A stretch of DNA of 18,356 bases from DSFT01 sp032249175 (GTDB taxonomy: Bacteria > Hydrothermota > Hydrothermia > LBFQ01 > DSFT01), in assembly GCA_032249175.1 (NCBI GenBank), contig JAVVGK010000017.1:1-18356 (forward strand), given 5' to 3'. How positions within the stretch are numbered: position 1 is the first letter of the stretch; every line of letters starts with the position of its first letter. Both the position numbers and the translations under genes were made by a program. Shown piece after piece: positions 1-6,926 of the stretch. The notes beneath the pieces were generated by a model. The model searched no databases, had not been told where the DNA came from, and saw only the letters and a list, made by a program, of their open reading frames with translations.

Positions 1-8
1 CCAACACA

Positions 9-179
9 TTGTCCAATAATGTCTAAAATATAGATTATTTCTTATTTTTCCCACCCACCCTGAAATCAAGCCTTCGGCTTATTAACTTCGCCCCCCTTAA
101 ATCCCCCCAAAAAACAATAATTTCCTGAAATTTTTAAAAGTTATTGATAATCAATTACTTAACACCATTTATTGGATAA
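9..179 (+). repeat. Interspersed repeat, copy 1 (full length)
   Basis: The copy begins with TTGTCCAATAA and ends with TTATTGGATAA, which are inverted repeats of each other with one mismatch. Inside, in order, are an A+T segment, a C-rich tract CCCACCCACCC (50-60), the hairpin AAGCC-TTC-GGCTT (68-80), two runs of six C, and the small palindrome TTGATAATCAA (144-154). It is followed after 17 nt by copy 2. I see no ORF in it. The function is unknown; it could be a non-autonomous mobile element or a structured transcript element. Confidence 0.75.
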
Positions 180-196
180 ACCATAAAAAAATTGTT

Positions 197-326
197 TTGT
201 CCAGGTAATTCTAAAACTATTTATTTTTCTTATTTACCCACCCACCTTATAAATAAGCCTTCCGCTTACTTTCGCCCCCTAAATGAACCCCCAATAAAAA
301 CTATAATTTTTTAAAATTTTCATAAC
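197..326 (+). repeat. Interspersed repeat, copy 2 (right end missing)
   Basis: The left end TTGTCCAGGTAA, the segment CCCACCCACC and a degenerate AAGCCTTCCGCTT follow copy 1 after a 17-nt spacer. Homology runs to about 326 and stops where the reverse-strand stop codon of the phnC-like gene begins (327-329), so the terminal palindrome and the right inverted end are absent. The 1-326 stretch contains nothing else that I can support. Confidence 0.7.
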
Positions 327-1070
327 TTATTTTTCCCACTTTCCATATATTTCCTTTAAAACTTTATCATTTATATTTTCTACCTTGCCATCATAAATAA
401 TTTCGCCATTTCTTAAACCTATTACCCTTTTGCCATACTCCATAACTAGGTCAATATCATGTAAGTTAATAATTGTAGTAATTCCCAATTCCCTATTAAA
501 TTGTTTTAAATAATCCATCACTACTTTGGCAGTTGGAGGGTCTAAACTGGCAACAGGCTCATCCGCCAAGATAATTTTTGGTTTTTGAGTAAGTGCTCTT
601 GCGATAGCGACTCTTTGCTGTTGTCCTCCACTTAATTGATCAGCACGAACATAAGCTTTATCTTCAATACCAACTCTTCTTAAATTTTCAAATGCCAACT
701 CAATATCTTCTTTACCAAATAAATTAAAAATACTTTTGATAGTTGAAATATATCCAAGCCTTCCTATTAAGACATTTCTTAAAACGCTTATCCTTTTAAC
801 CAAATTAAAGTTTTGAAATATCATACCTATTTCTCTTCTTAAAATTCTCAATTCTTTTTCATTTAAATTCTTTATATTTTTTCCATTTACAATAAGCTCG
901 CCTTCACTTATTTTAACAAATCCATTTATTGTTCTTATTAATGTTGATTTTCCTGCTCCTGATGGACCAATTATTATTACAAATTCACCATCATTTATTT
1001 GAAGATTTATATTTCTTAGAGCTTTAAAACCATTTGGGTATATGACACTTACATTTTTGAAAATAATCAA
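327..1070 (-). CDS. phnC: ABC transporter ATP-binding protein, PhnC type
   Basis: This 247-aa cytoplasmic ATPase would energise an ABC importer. Visible motifs are Walker A GPSGAGKST (35-43), Q-loop Gln86, the signature LSGGQ (146-150), Walker B IILADE (166-171) and the H-loop His204. Length and the segments VASLDPP and INLHDIDLV match the PhnC family (phosphonate/phosphite import), so that is the best family call. The substrate is not proven, because no phnD or phnE lies in the window and the gene stands between repeat copies as an orphan. The start is TTG; it is placed 8 nt after a TAAAAT box and gives the usual strand beginning MIIFKNVSV. No Shine-Dalgarno sequence is visible. Partner permease and binding-protein genes may lie before position 1 or elsewhere. 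Confidence 0.85.
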   Translation of the reverse strand: MIIFKNVSVIYPNGFKALRNINLQINDGEFVIIIGPSGAGKSTLIRTINGFVKISEGELIVNGKNIKNLNEKELRILRREIGMIFQNFNLVKRISVLRNVLIGRLGYISTIKSIFNLFGKEDIELAFENLRRVGIEDKAYVRADQLSGGQQQRVAIARALTQKPKIILADEPVASLDPPTAKVVMDYLKQFNRELGITTIINLHDIDLVMEYGKRVIGLRNGEIIYDGKVENINDKVLKEIYGKWEK

Positions 1071-1087
1071 AGGCTAAAATTTTAAAG
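1071..1087 (-). promoter_or_regulatory. Putative -10 box of the phnC-like gene, leaderless type
   Basis: Read on the minus strand, CTTTAAAATTTT stands just before the TTG start. The TAAAAT hexamer (1079-1084) ends 8 nt before the start codon, so transcription would begin at or next to that codon. No ribosome binding site fits between them. The upstream half of this promoter would lie in the gap before repeat copy 3. Confidence 0.5.
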
Positions 1088-1102
1088 TATATATAAATTG
1101 TG

Positions 1103-1293
1103 TTGTCTAATAATTCTAAAATGTAGATTATTTCTTTATTTTCCCACCCACCCTTAAATTAAGCCTTCGGCTTAAAAATGCCCATTTTTATGCCTCGGGG
1201 GCTTCTGATAAAATCAATAATTTCCTGAAATTTTTATAAATTCTTGATAATCAATTACTTAAAACTATATTGATGTCAAAAGCATTTGGACAA
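1103..1293 (+). repeat. Interspersed repeat, copy 3
   Basis: The copy starts TTGTCTAATAA and ends TTTGGACAA. It has CCCACCCACCC (1143-1153), AAGCCTTCGGCTT (1161-1173), and the internal TTGATAATCAA. Near the right end the sequence TTGATGTCAAAAGC precedes TTTGGACAAAGC and looks like a degenerate duplicate of the terminal segment. It fills the gap between the biotin carboxylase stop and the phnC-like promoter. Nothing else is seen in 1071-1319. Confidence 0.75.
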
Positions 1294-1319
1294 AGCTTCA
1301 CTCCAACAATCCTATAATT

Positions 1320-2774
1320 TTAAATTTCCCAGCTATTAGCCTTTAATTTCCAATATGTAGCTTTACTTTTAATTTGAAAATTCTTTTTTGTTTTAATTGA
1401 AGGAATAATGCTTAAAATTTCCTTTGAAGGTAGTTTTTGATTGTAGTTAAATTCATCTGTAAATTTCGTAGTATAAGTTCCACTTCTAAATTCTTCACTT
1501 TTTAAAATTTCTATTAGATAATCTATATTCGTTTTAATCCCAAAAATTTTATATTCGTTAAGAGCATTTATAATTCTATTTATTGCTTCTTCTCTTGTTA
1601 TTCCATAAACAATTAACTTACTAATCATAGGGTCATAATACATAGGAACTTCATAACCACTATAAATTCCACTATCTAATCTAACATAAGGTCCTGATGG
1701 CTCTATTAAAAATTCAATTTTTCCAAAACTCGGAGCAAAATTATTTAATGGATCTTCTGCGTATATTCTTGCTTCTATACAATGCCCATTAGGCTTTAAG
1801 TTTGAAAGATAGCTTATATTTTCACCATTTGCTATCCTTATTTGAATTTCAACTAAATCTATATTATATCTCCATTCAGTAATAGGATGCTCTACTTGTA
1901 GTCTTGTATTCATTTCTAAAAAGTAAAAATTTTTATTTTCATCTAATATAAATTCAATTGTTCCAACATTTAAATAGTTTATTGCTTTGGCAAAATTTAT
2001 GGCACTTTCAATAATTTTCTCACGAGTTTCATCATCAATTGAAGGACTTGGAGATTCTTCTATAATTTTTTGATGTCTTCTTTGAATTGAGCATTCTCTT
2101 TCACCAAGAGCAATAACATTTCCAAATTTATCAGCTACTATTTGAACTTCAATATGTTTTGGTTTTGAAATATACTTTTCAAAATATACACTTCCATCAC
2201 CAAATGAACTTTCTGCTTCTTTTACAGCAATTTCATATTTTTCCAATAATTCATCTTCACTAAAAACAATTCTCATTCCTTTACCACCACCACCTTTTGA
2301 GGCTTTTATTATAATAGGATAGCCAATTTCCTTAGCATATCTTTTAGCATCTTCATAAGAATTTATTTTTGGAGAACTTGGTAAAATTGGAACATTTGAA
2401 TTTTTAGCTATTTCTTTTGATGTAATTTTATCACCTGCTAATTGCATGCTTTCAGGTGTTGGTCCTATAAAAATTAAACCTGCTTGATTTACTTTTTTAG
2501 CAAATTCAGGATTTTCAGATAAAAAACCATATCCAGGATGAATCGCATCAGCTCCAGATTTTAAGGCAATATCTATAATTTTTTCCATATTTAAATAACT
2601 TTCTGAGCTTTCAGGAGGTCCTATATAGTAAGCACTATCACTTAGTAAAACATGAAGAGCATTTCTATCAGCATCCGAATAAATAACAACAGAAGATATA
2701 TTCATCTTTCTTAATGTTCTTAGAATTCTAACTGCGATTTCTCCTCTATTCGCTATTAAAACTTTTTTTATCAT
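1320..2774 (-). CDS. accC: Biotin carboxylase subunit (acetyl-CoA/pyruvate carboxylase family)
   Basis: This is the ATP-dependent carboxylation subunit that makes carboxybiotin on a biotin carrier protein. The 484 aa contain the N-terminal preATP-grasp start KKVLIANRGEIAVRI, the ATP-grasp glycine loop KGGGGKGMR (160-168), the ERECSIQRRHQK segment (225-236) and the catalytic EMNTRLQVEH (287-296). AccC is usually about 445-450 aa; the extra C-terminal tail of about 35 residues is more like long stand-alone biotin carboxylases or pyruvate carboxylase subunit A. One oddity is that the conserved VTG after the catalytic motif reads RYN here (ITEWRYNIDLV). No carrier or carboxyltransferase gene is nearby, so acetyl-CoA, propionyl-CoA or pyruvate as final acceptor cannot be decided. 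The ATG overlaps the stop of the upstream gene as ATGA, pointing to translational coupling. Confidence 0.93.
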   Translation of the reverse strand: MIKKVLIANRGEIAVRILRTLRKMNISSVVIYSDADRNALHVLLSDSAYYIGPPESSESYLNMEKIIDIALKSGADAIHPGYGFLSENPEFAKKVNQAGLIFIGPTPESMQLAGDKITSKEIAKNSNVPILPSSPKINSYEDAKRYAKEIGYPIIIKASKGGGGKGMRIVFSEDELLEKYEIAVKEAESSFGDGSVYFEKYISKPKHIEVQIVADKFGNVIALGERECSIQRRHQKIIEESPSPSIDDETREKIIESAINFAKAINYLNVGTIEFILDENKNFYFLEMNTRLQVEHPITEWRYNIDLVEIQIRIANGENISYLSNLKPNGHCIEARIYAEDPLNNFAPSFGKIEFLIEPSGPYVRLDSGIYSGYEVPMYYDPMISKLIVYGITREEAINRIINALNEYKIFGIKTNIDYLIEILKSEEFRSGTYTTKFTDEFNYNQKLPSKEILSIIPSIKTKKNFQIKSKATYWKLKANSWEI

Positions 2775-3016
2775 TTTTTACCAACGAAGAAAATAATAAC
2801 AAAAAACAATATAATAAAAAACGTTATATTTATAGCTGTCAAAATTGCAATAAATTTACTAACTTTGTTTACTGTATCATAAATTTTAAAAACTCTTTCC
2901 GCTTTATCAGAATAATCTTTCATTATGTTCTTTATATCAGACCAAATTTCTTCTATTTCTTTAAGAATCATAACAATTGCTCTTAATTCCTCTTCATTGT
3001 TTTTATTCTCTTCCAC
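2771..3016 (-). CDS. Small tail-anchored coiled-coil protein, unknown function
   Basis: This 81-aa protein has a strongly charged, Glu/Lys-rich helical N-terminal half (about residues 1-50) likely to form a coiled coil. One C-terminal membrane segment follows (about 55-78) and the chain ends GKK, the layout of a tail-anchored protein with its body in the cytoplasm. I do not recognise the family. It starts with GTG 9 nt after a TAAAAT box, leads the operon, and overlaps the biotin carboxylase start by 4 nt. Tight coupling to a carboxylase subunit suggests a membrane tether or partner, but that is only inference. It is plausible as a real gene because it is conserved in reading frame with its neighbour and explains the 28-bp divergent spacing to the next operon. 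Confidence 0.65.
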   Translation of the reverse strand: MEENKNNEEELRAIVMILKEIEEIWSDIKNIMKDYSDKAERVFKIYDTVNKVSKFIAILTAINITFFIILFFVIIFFVGKK

Positions 3017-3044
3017 AGCTTTAAAATTTTAAAGTTTAGCAAAA
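3017..3044. promoter_or_regulatory. 28-bp bidirectional promoter with a 16-bp perfect palindrome
   Basis: The whole gap between two divergent start codons is 28 bp and contains the perfect palindrome CTTTAAAATTTTAAAG (3019-3034). On the minus strand TAAAAT (3026-3031) lies 9 nt before GTG. On the plus strand TAAAAT (3022-3027) lies 17 nt before ATG, with a second candidate TAAAGT (3030-3035) 9 nt before it. Both operons would thus share one overlapping -10 region and any -35 elements would sit inside the opposite coding sequence. No Shine-Dalgarno is seen on either side. Confidence 0.55.
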
Positions 3045-3389
3045 ATGAAAATTGAATTGAATGAAGAATTTATAAATAAAGTTTTGCCAAAGTTTATAAA
3101 AATTCAAAATGTTAGTAATTTGAAAGTTGAAATTGAAAAAAATTTTATAAATGTTAAAGGAAATTATTTATTCATTCCTTTTAATTTCAAATTAGAGCCA
3201 TTAAAAACAACAGGCTCAAAAATTCAATTTTTGGTTGAAGGTGCATTTAGTAATTTTCTGCCAAATATAAACCAAAAAGGAATAAAATTTGAAAATAAAA
3301 TTCTTGAAATAGATATTTCACAATATATTCAAGATATTGAAGTTAGAAATATGATTATTGACAATAGTAAAATCATTATAGAGCTATGA
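3045..3389 (+). CDS. Hypothetical protein, predicted beta-rich, 114 aa
   Basis: I do not recognise this protein. It lacks a signal peptide, membrane segments, cysteines and metal motifs. Alternating hydrophobic residues (NFINVKGNYLFIPFNFKLEP, then IQFLVEGAF and ILEIDISQYI) suggest a beta-rich fold. Loosely, the pattern recalls small lipid- or sterol-binding-like sheets such as DUF2993, but the match is too weak to name. It leads a plus-strand operon and overlaps the oligopeptidase B start by 4 nt (ATGA), so the two are probably translated together. Codon and amino-acid composition match the neighbours. Confidence 0.7.
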   Translation: MKIELNEEFINKVLPKFIKIQNVSNLKVEIEKNFINVKGNYLFIPFNFKLEPLKTTGSKIQFLVEGAFSNFLPNINQKGIKFENKILEIDISQYIQDIEVRNMIIDNSKIIIEL

Positions 3390-5371
3390 TACCCAAACCT
3401 CCCAAGATACCATATATAATAGAGAAGCATAATGATAGAATCATAGATTACTATTATTGGATGAGAAATAGAGAAGACCCAAGACTACTAAATTATATTA
3501 AAGAGGAAAAGAAATTCCTAAATGAAATATCAAAAAACTTTAAGCATATTGAAGAGGAACTTTATAATGAGTTTTTAAGCAGAATTGAAGAGGAAGACAC
3601 TTCTTATCCATTTAAATATGGAAATTACTACTATTTTTATAAAACTTTCAAAGGAAAACCATATAAAGCATATTATAGAACTAATAATTTAAAAGAAGAA
3701 ATGTTAATTGACTTTAATGAAATAGCTAAAAATTACAATTATTTTGATGTTGGAAATATAAAATTTGATTATGAAGGTAATTTTTTGGCATTTAATTATG
3801 ACACTAATGGCTCTGAAAATTTTAAATTATTCTTGAAGGATATAAGAAAGAATGAAATTAAATTTATTTTTGAAAAAACATTCTATTCTTTTGAGTGGTT
3901 TGAAGGTTATTTATTTTTCACAATTACTGATGAAATTTTAAGACCATATAAAGTTTTAAAATTAAATCCGATTAACTTAAAAATAGAGGAAATTTTCCAA
4001 GAAAATGACAAGGCTTTTAATATCCATCTAATGAAATCAAAAGATGAGAAATTTGTATTTATTATTCTTCATTCAATTGATACAACGGAAGTTTGGGTAA
4101 TTGATAAAAACTTCAATTTAAAGCTTTTTAAGAAAAGAAAAAAAGGTATTAGATATTTTATTGAGCATAAGGAAGGAGAATTTTATATTTTGACAAATGA
4201 GTTTAATAAAAATTTTGAAATTTATAAATGTCCAGTTGATAATTTTGAAAAATTTGAAATTTTTGTTAAAGCAAGAGATTATATAAAAATTGAAAGTTTT
4301 GAAATTTTTAAGAATTTTATGGCAATTTATGAGCTTGATAAAGAAAAAGCAATAAATACAATTGAAATTATTGATTTTGATAATAATAATGCCCATTATA
4401 TTGAATTTCCAGATGATGTATATTATGTTGAAATTTCAGATAATTATGAATATGAAACTAATTTTTTAAGAATTGAATACCAAACATTAATCCAACCTAA
4501 AACAATATACGATTATGATATTAAGAGCAAAAATTTAATTTTAAGAAAGCAAGTTAAAATTAATAATTTTAATAAAGAGCTTTATGAAATGAAAAGAATT
4601 TTTGCTGATGACATTCCTATAACAATTGCTTATAGAAAAGACTTATTAAGGAAAGATGGAAATAATGTTCTTTGGGCTTATGGATATGGAGCTTATGGTC
4701 AATCAATTCCTCCATATTTTAAAGCAGAAAAATTAAGCATATTAGATAGAGGAATTGTTTATGCAATTATTCATATTAGAGGAGGTGGAGAAAGGGGTGA
4801 GGAATGGTACGAGCAAGGTAAATTATTAAATAAAAAAAGAACAATTTATGATTTTATAAAGGCTTGTGAATTTTTAATAGAAAATAAATGGACATCAAAA
4901 GGAAAAATTATTATTGAGGGAGCAAGTGCTGGTGGAATACTTGTTGGTGGTTGTATAAATGAAAGACCTGAATTATTTAAAACAGCTATTGCTCATGTTC
5001 CATTTGTAGATGTTTTAAATACTATGCTTGACCCCTCTTTGCCTTTAACAATTTTAGAATATGATGAATGGGGAAATCCTGAAATTGAAGAGTTTTATTA
5101 TTATATAAAAAGTTATTCTCCTTATGATAATGTAAAAGAGCAAAATTATCCTAATGTTTTGGCAATTTGTGGATTTAATGACCCAAGAGTTAGATACTGG
5201 GAGCCATTAAAGTGGATAGCAAAATTAAGAGAAAAAAATAAATCAAATAATGTAATTGCTATTAAATTTGAAGAGGAAGCAGGACATTATATAGGTGAAG
5301 ATAGGTATAAAATTTTAAGAGAGAATGCTTTTATTATTGCTTTTGCCTTATGGACACTAAATGAGAATTGA
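3386..5371 (+). CDS. ptrB: Oligopeptidase B (prolyl oligopeptidase family S9A)
   Basis: This is a cytoplasmic serine peptidase cleaving short peptides after Arg/Lys. At 661 aa it has the usual two-domain build: an N-terminal segment starting PPKPxKIPY-like and a beta-propeller (about 70-400), then an alpha/beta hydrolase domain. Catalytic residues can be placed: Ser514 in GASAGG, Asp599 in GFNDPRVRYWEP and His634 in EAGHY. The blocks YGYGAYGQS, IIHIRGGGERG, VPFVDVLNTMLDPSLPLT and EYDEWGNP are those of oligopeptidase B rather than prolyl oligopeptidase. The nucleophile elbow reads GASAGG instead of the commoner GGSAGG. There is no signal peptide. It is coupled to the gene before it and overlaps the rsmE start by 11 nt. 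Confidence 0.93.
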   Translation: MIPKPPKIPYIIEKHNDRIIDYYYWMRNREDPRLLNYIKEEKKFLNEISKNFKHIEEELYNEFLSRIEEEDTSYPFKYGNYYYFYKTFKGKPYKAYYRTNNLKEEMLIDFNEIAKNYNYFDVGNIKFDYEGNFLAFNYDTNGSENFKLFLKDIRKNEIKFIFEKTFYSFEWFEGYLFFTITDEILRPYKVLKLNPINLKIEEIFQENDKAFNIHLMKSKDEKFVFIILHSIDTTEVWVIDKNFNLKLFKKRKKGIRYFIEHKEGEFYILTNEFNKNFEIYKCPVDNFEKFEIFVKARDYIKIESFEIFKNFMAIYELDKEKAINTIEIIDFDNNNAHYIEFPDDVYYVEISDNYEYETNFLRIEYQTLIQPKTIYDYDIKSKNLILRKQVKINNFNKELYEMKRIFADDIPITIAYRKDLLRKDGNNVLWAYGYGAYGQSIPPYFKAEKLSILDRGIVYAIIHIRGGGERGEEWYEQGKLLNKKRTIYDFIKACEFLIENKWTSKGKIIIEGASAGGILVGGCINERPELFKTAIAHVPFVDVLNTMLDPSLPLTILEYDEWGNPEIEEFYYYIKSYSPYDNVKEQNYPNVLAICGFNDPRVRYWEPLKWIAKLREKNKSNNVIAIKFEEEAGHYIGEDRYKILRENAFIIAFALWTLNEN

Positions 5372-6053
5372 TAGATTTTTCTCAGAAAATTTTGAATTTA
5401 TAGAAGGTGAAGAATTTCATCATCTTTATAATGTTTTAAGGCATAATGTTGGAGATAAAATTTTGGCTTTTGATGGTAAATTAAATGAATATCTTTGTGA
5501 AATTGTTGAAATTCAAAAAAATAGAGCAAGAATAAAGAAAATTGAAAAAATTGAAAATATAGAATATGATTTTAACATAGCTATTGCACCTGCTTTAATT
5601 AAAAAAGAAAATTTTGAATTAATGCTTGAAAAAGTTGTTGAAATTGGTGTTAAAGAAATATATCCAATTATAACGAAACATAGTGTTGTAAAAATTAGAG
5701 AAAAGAAGGAAAGATGGGAAAAAATAATTTTAAATGCTTGTAAGCAAAGCCATAGACAAATAATCCCAAAATTACATAATATTTTAACATTAAATGAAAT
5801 TGCTCAAATTTCAAAAAATTATTCTTTAAAATTATTTGCTAATCCAAAATCAAGTAGAAATTTGTTTAGTTTTGAAAAAGCAAATAATGTTATAATTTTA
5901 ATAGGTCCAGAGGGTGGTTTTTCAAGTGAAGAAGAAAACTATTTAAAATCAAATGGATTTTTTGATTTTTCTCTTGGCAATTTCATACTAAGAAGTGAAA
6001 CAGCTGCTATCGTTTCTGTTGGTTTAATTGCGCACTTTTTGAGGTATAAATAA
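5361..6053 (+). CDS. rsmE: 16S rRNA (uracil1498-N3)-methyltransferase RsmE
   Basis: This SPOUT-class enzyme methylates N3 of U1498 in 16S rRNA using SAM. The 230 aa are family-typical. They show the N-terminal PUA-like part with HHLYNVLRH (20-28), KKENFELMLEKVVEIGVKEI (81-100), and the C-terminal trefoil-knot motifs IGPEGGF (181-187) and LGNFILRSETA (205-215), which form the SAM pocket. It starts inside the 3' end of ptrB (11-nt overlap) without a clear Shine-Dalgarno. Its 3' end overlaps the convergent small membrane gene by 47 nt. Confidence 0.94.
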   Translation: MRIDRFFSENFEFIEGEEFHHLYNVLRHNVGDKILAFDGKLNEYLCEIVEIQKNRARIKKIEKIENIEYDFNIAIAPALIKKENFELMLEKVVEIGVKEIYPIITKHSVVKIREKKERWEKIILNACKQSHRQIIPKLHNILTLNEIAQISKNYSLKLFANPKSSRNLFSFEKANNVIILIGPEGGFSSEEENYLKSNGFFDFSLGNFILRSETAAIVSVGLIAHFLRYK

Positions 6054-6204
6054 TATATCCAATTTTGTATTTTTCAATTTCACTTTCTAAAATTTGAATT
6101 TGTTTTTCAGTTTTATAAAGTGAATAAATTGAAGCTAAAAGTGATATAACAAACCAAATTAAAACAGCATAAATTATAAAATCAACTATTGATAATTGTC
6201 TCAT
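6007..6204 (-). CDS. Small membrane protein with coiled-coil tail, unknown
   Basis: The likely product has 65 aa from the ATG at 6204; a TTG one codon earlier is also possible. One membrane helix (about residues 8-31, VDFIIYAVLIWFVISLLAS) is followed by a short charged helix (KTEKQIQILESEIEK) that could be a coiled coil. The start lies inside the 3' end of rimM (23-nt overlap) and its 3' end runs 47 nt into the convergent rsmE. The 128 nt between those genes would otherwise be empty. I do not recognise it with certainty; CcmD-like haem-exporter proteins have a similar shape but I see no ccm neighbours. The purine stretch AAGAAG before the ATG is only a weak ribosome binding site. Confidence 0.5.
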   Translation of the reverse strand: MRQLSIVDFIIYAVLIWFVISLLASIYSLYKTEKQIQILESEIEKYKIGYIIYTSKSAQLNQQKR

Positions 6205-6694
6205 CAATTCTTCTTAATATACAAGCTCTGTTTTCCAAATCTATTTTTTCTATAAAATGCTTATTGAATGGAATAAAAATTTCATCATTCTCAGTTTTTA
6301 TTTTAAAAATTGTATATTCGTTTTTCGTTATTATATCCTTTATAAAACCGATTTTCTTTTTTTCATAATACACATTTAGCCCTTCAAGCTCAAAAACATA
6401 ATATTCTCCATTATTTTTAGGAGGCAACATATTTTCATAAACGAAAATTTCATATCCTCTTAATTTTTCAACATCATTTCTACTATCAAGTTTTTCAAAT
6501 TTTATTAAAGCAAAGTTATCAAAAAGGATTTTGAATTTTTCAACTTTAAACTCTATAAATCCTAATTCTTTATCATTTATAAAAACACTATTATAATTTT
6601 TAAAGTAAGAGGGAGGGGAGAAATATATTTTTATCTTTAATTCCCCCCTTAATCCAAAAGCTTTTAGAATTTTAGCTACAGGATATCTATTCAA
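6182..6694 (-). CDS. rimM: Ribosome maturation factor RimM
   Basis: RimM binds ribosomal protein S19 and helps mature the head of the 30S subunit. At 170 aa it has normal length. The N-terminal RimM domain begins YPVAKILKAFGLRGELKI, and a C-terminal PRC-barrel begins about GEYYVFELEGLNVYYEKKKIG and ends in FIPFNKHFIEKIDLENR. The chosen start is TTG, overlapping the end of khpA by 8 nt; it leaves the usual spacing before the GLRGELK motif and no ATG would. It follows rpsP and khpA as in many bacteria, but trmD and rplS, which usually come next, are absent. Confidence 0.9.
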   Translation of the reverse strand: MNRYPVAKILKAFGLRGELKIKIYFSPPSYFKNYNSVFINDKELGFIEFKVEKFKILFDNFALIKFEKLDSRNDVEKLRGYEIFVYENMLPPKNNGEYYVFELEGLNVYYEKKKIGFIKDIITKNEYTIFKIKTENDEIFIPFNKHFIEKIDLENRACILRRIDETIINS

Positions 6695-6926
6695 GGATTT
6701 CTACGACAACTTTTTTACCTCTTTTAAGAGATACAGCAGCAAGAATTGTCCTTATAGCCTTAGCAGTTCTTCCTTGCTTTCCTATGACCTTGCCAACATC
6801 TTCCTTACTTACTCTAACTTCATATATCACAACTCTTTCACCAGGTATTTCTCTTATATCAACCTCATCTGGTCTATCAACAATCATTTTTACTATATAT
6901 TCAAGAAGCTCCTTTGTGTTATTCAT
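6687..6926 (-). CDS. khpA: KH-domain RNA-binding protein KhpA
   Basis: This 79-aa single KH-domain protein binds RNA, often as a partner of KhpB. It shows the family pattern with LLEYIVKMIVDRPDEVDI at the N-terminus and the GxxG loop VIGKQGRTAKAIRTIL (GKQG at 49-52). It sits between rpsP and rimM, the classic place. The ATG overlaps the rpsP stop as ATGA, yet it also has its own strong Shine-Dalgarno sequence. Confidence 0.94.
   Translation of the reverse strand: MNNTKELLEYIVKMIVDRPDEVDIREIPGERVVIYEVRVSKEDVGKVIGKQGRTAKAIRTILAAVSLKRGKKVVVEILE

Noticed and set aside
3019..3034. CTTTAAAATTTT as a ribosome binding site
   Set aside because: It has no complementarity to the CCTCC of 16S rRNA, and khpA shows that the normal AAGGAGG is used in this genome.
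4118..4396. Open frame on the minus strand inside oligopeptidase B
   Set aside because: Its Phe/Ile/Lys/Asn-rich product is the antisense image of the A+T-rich propeller region; the plus strand has clear family motifs.
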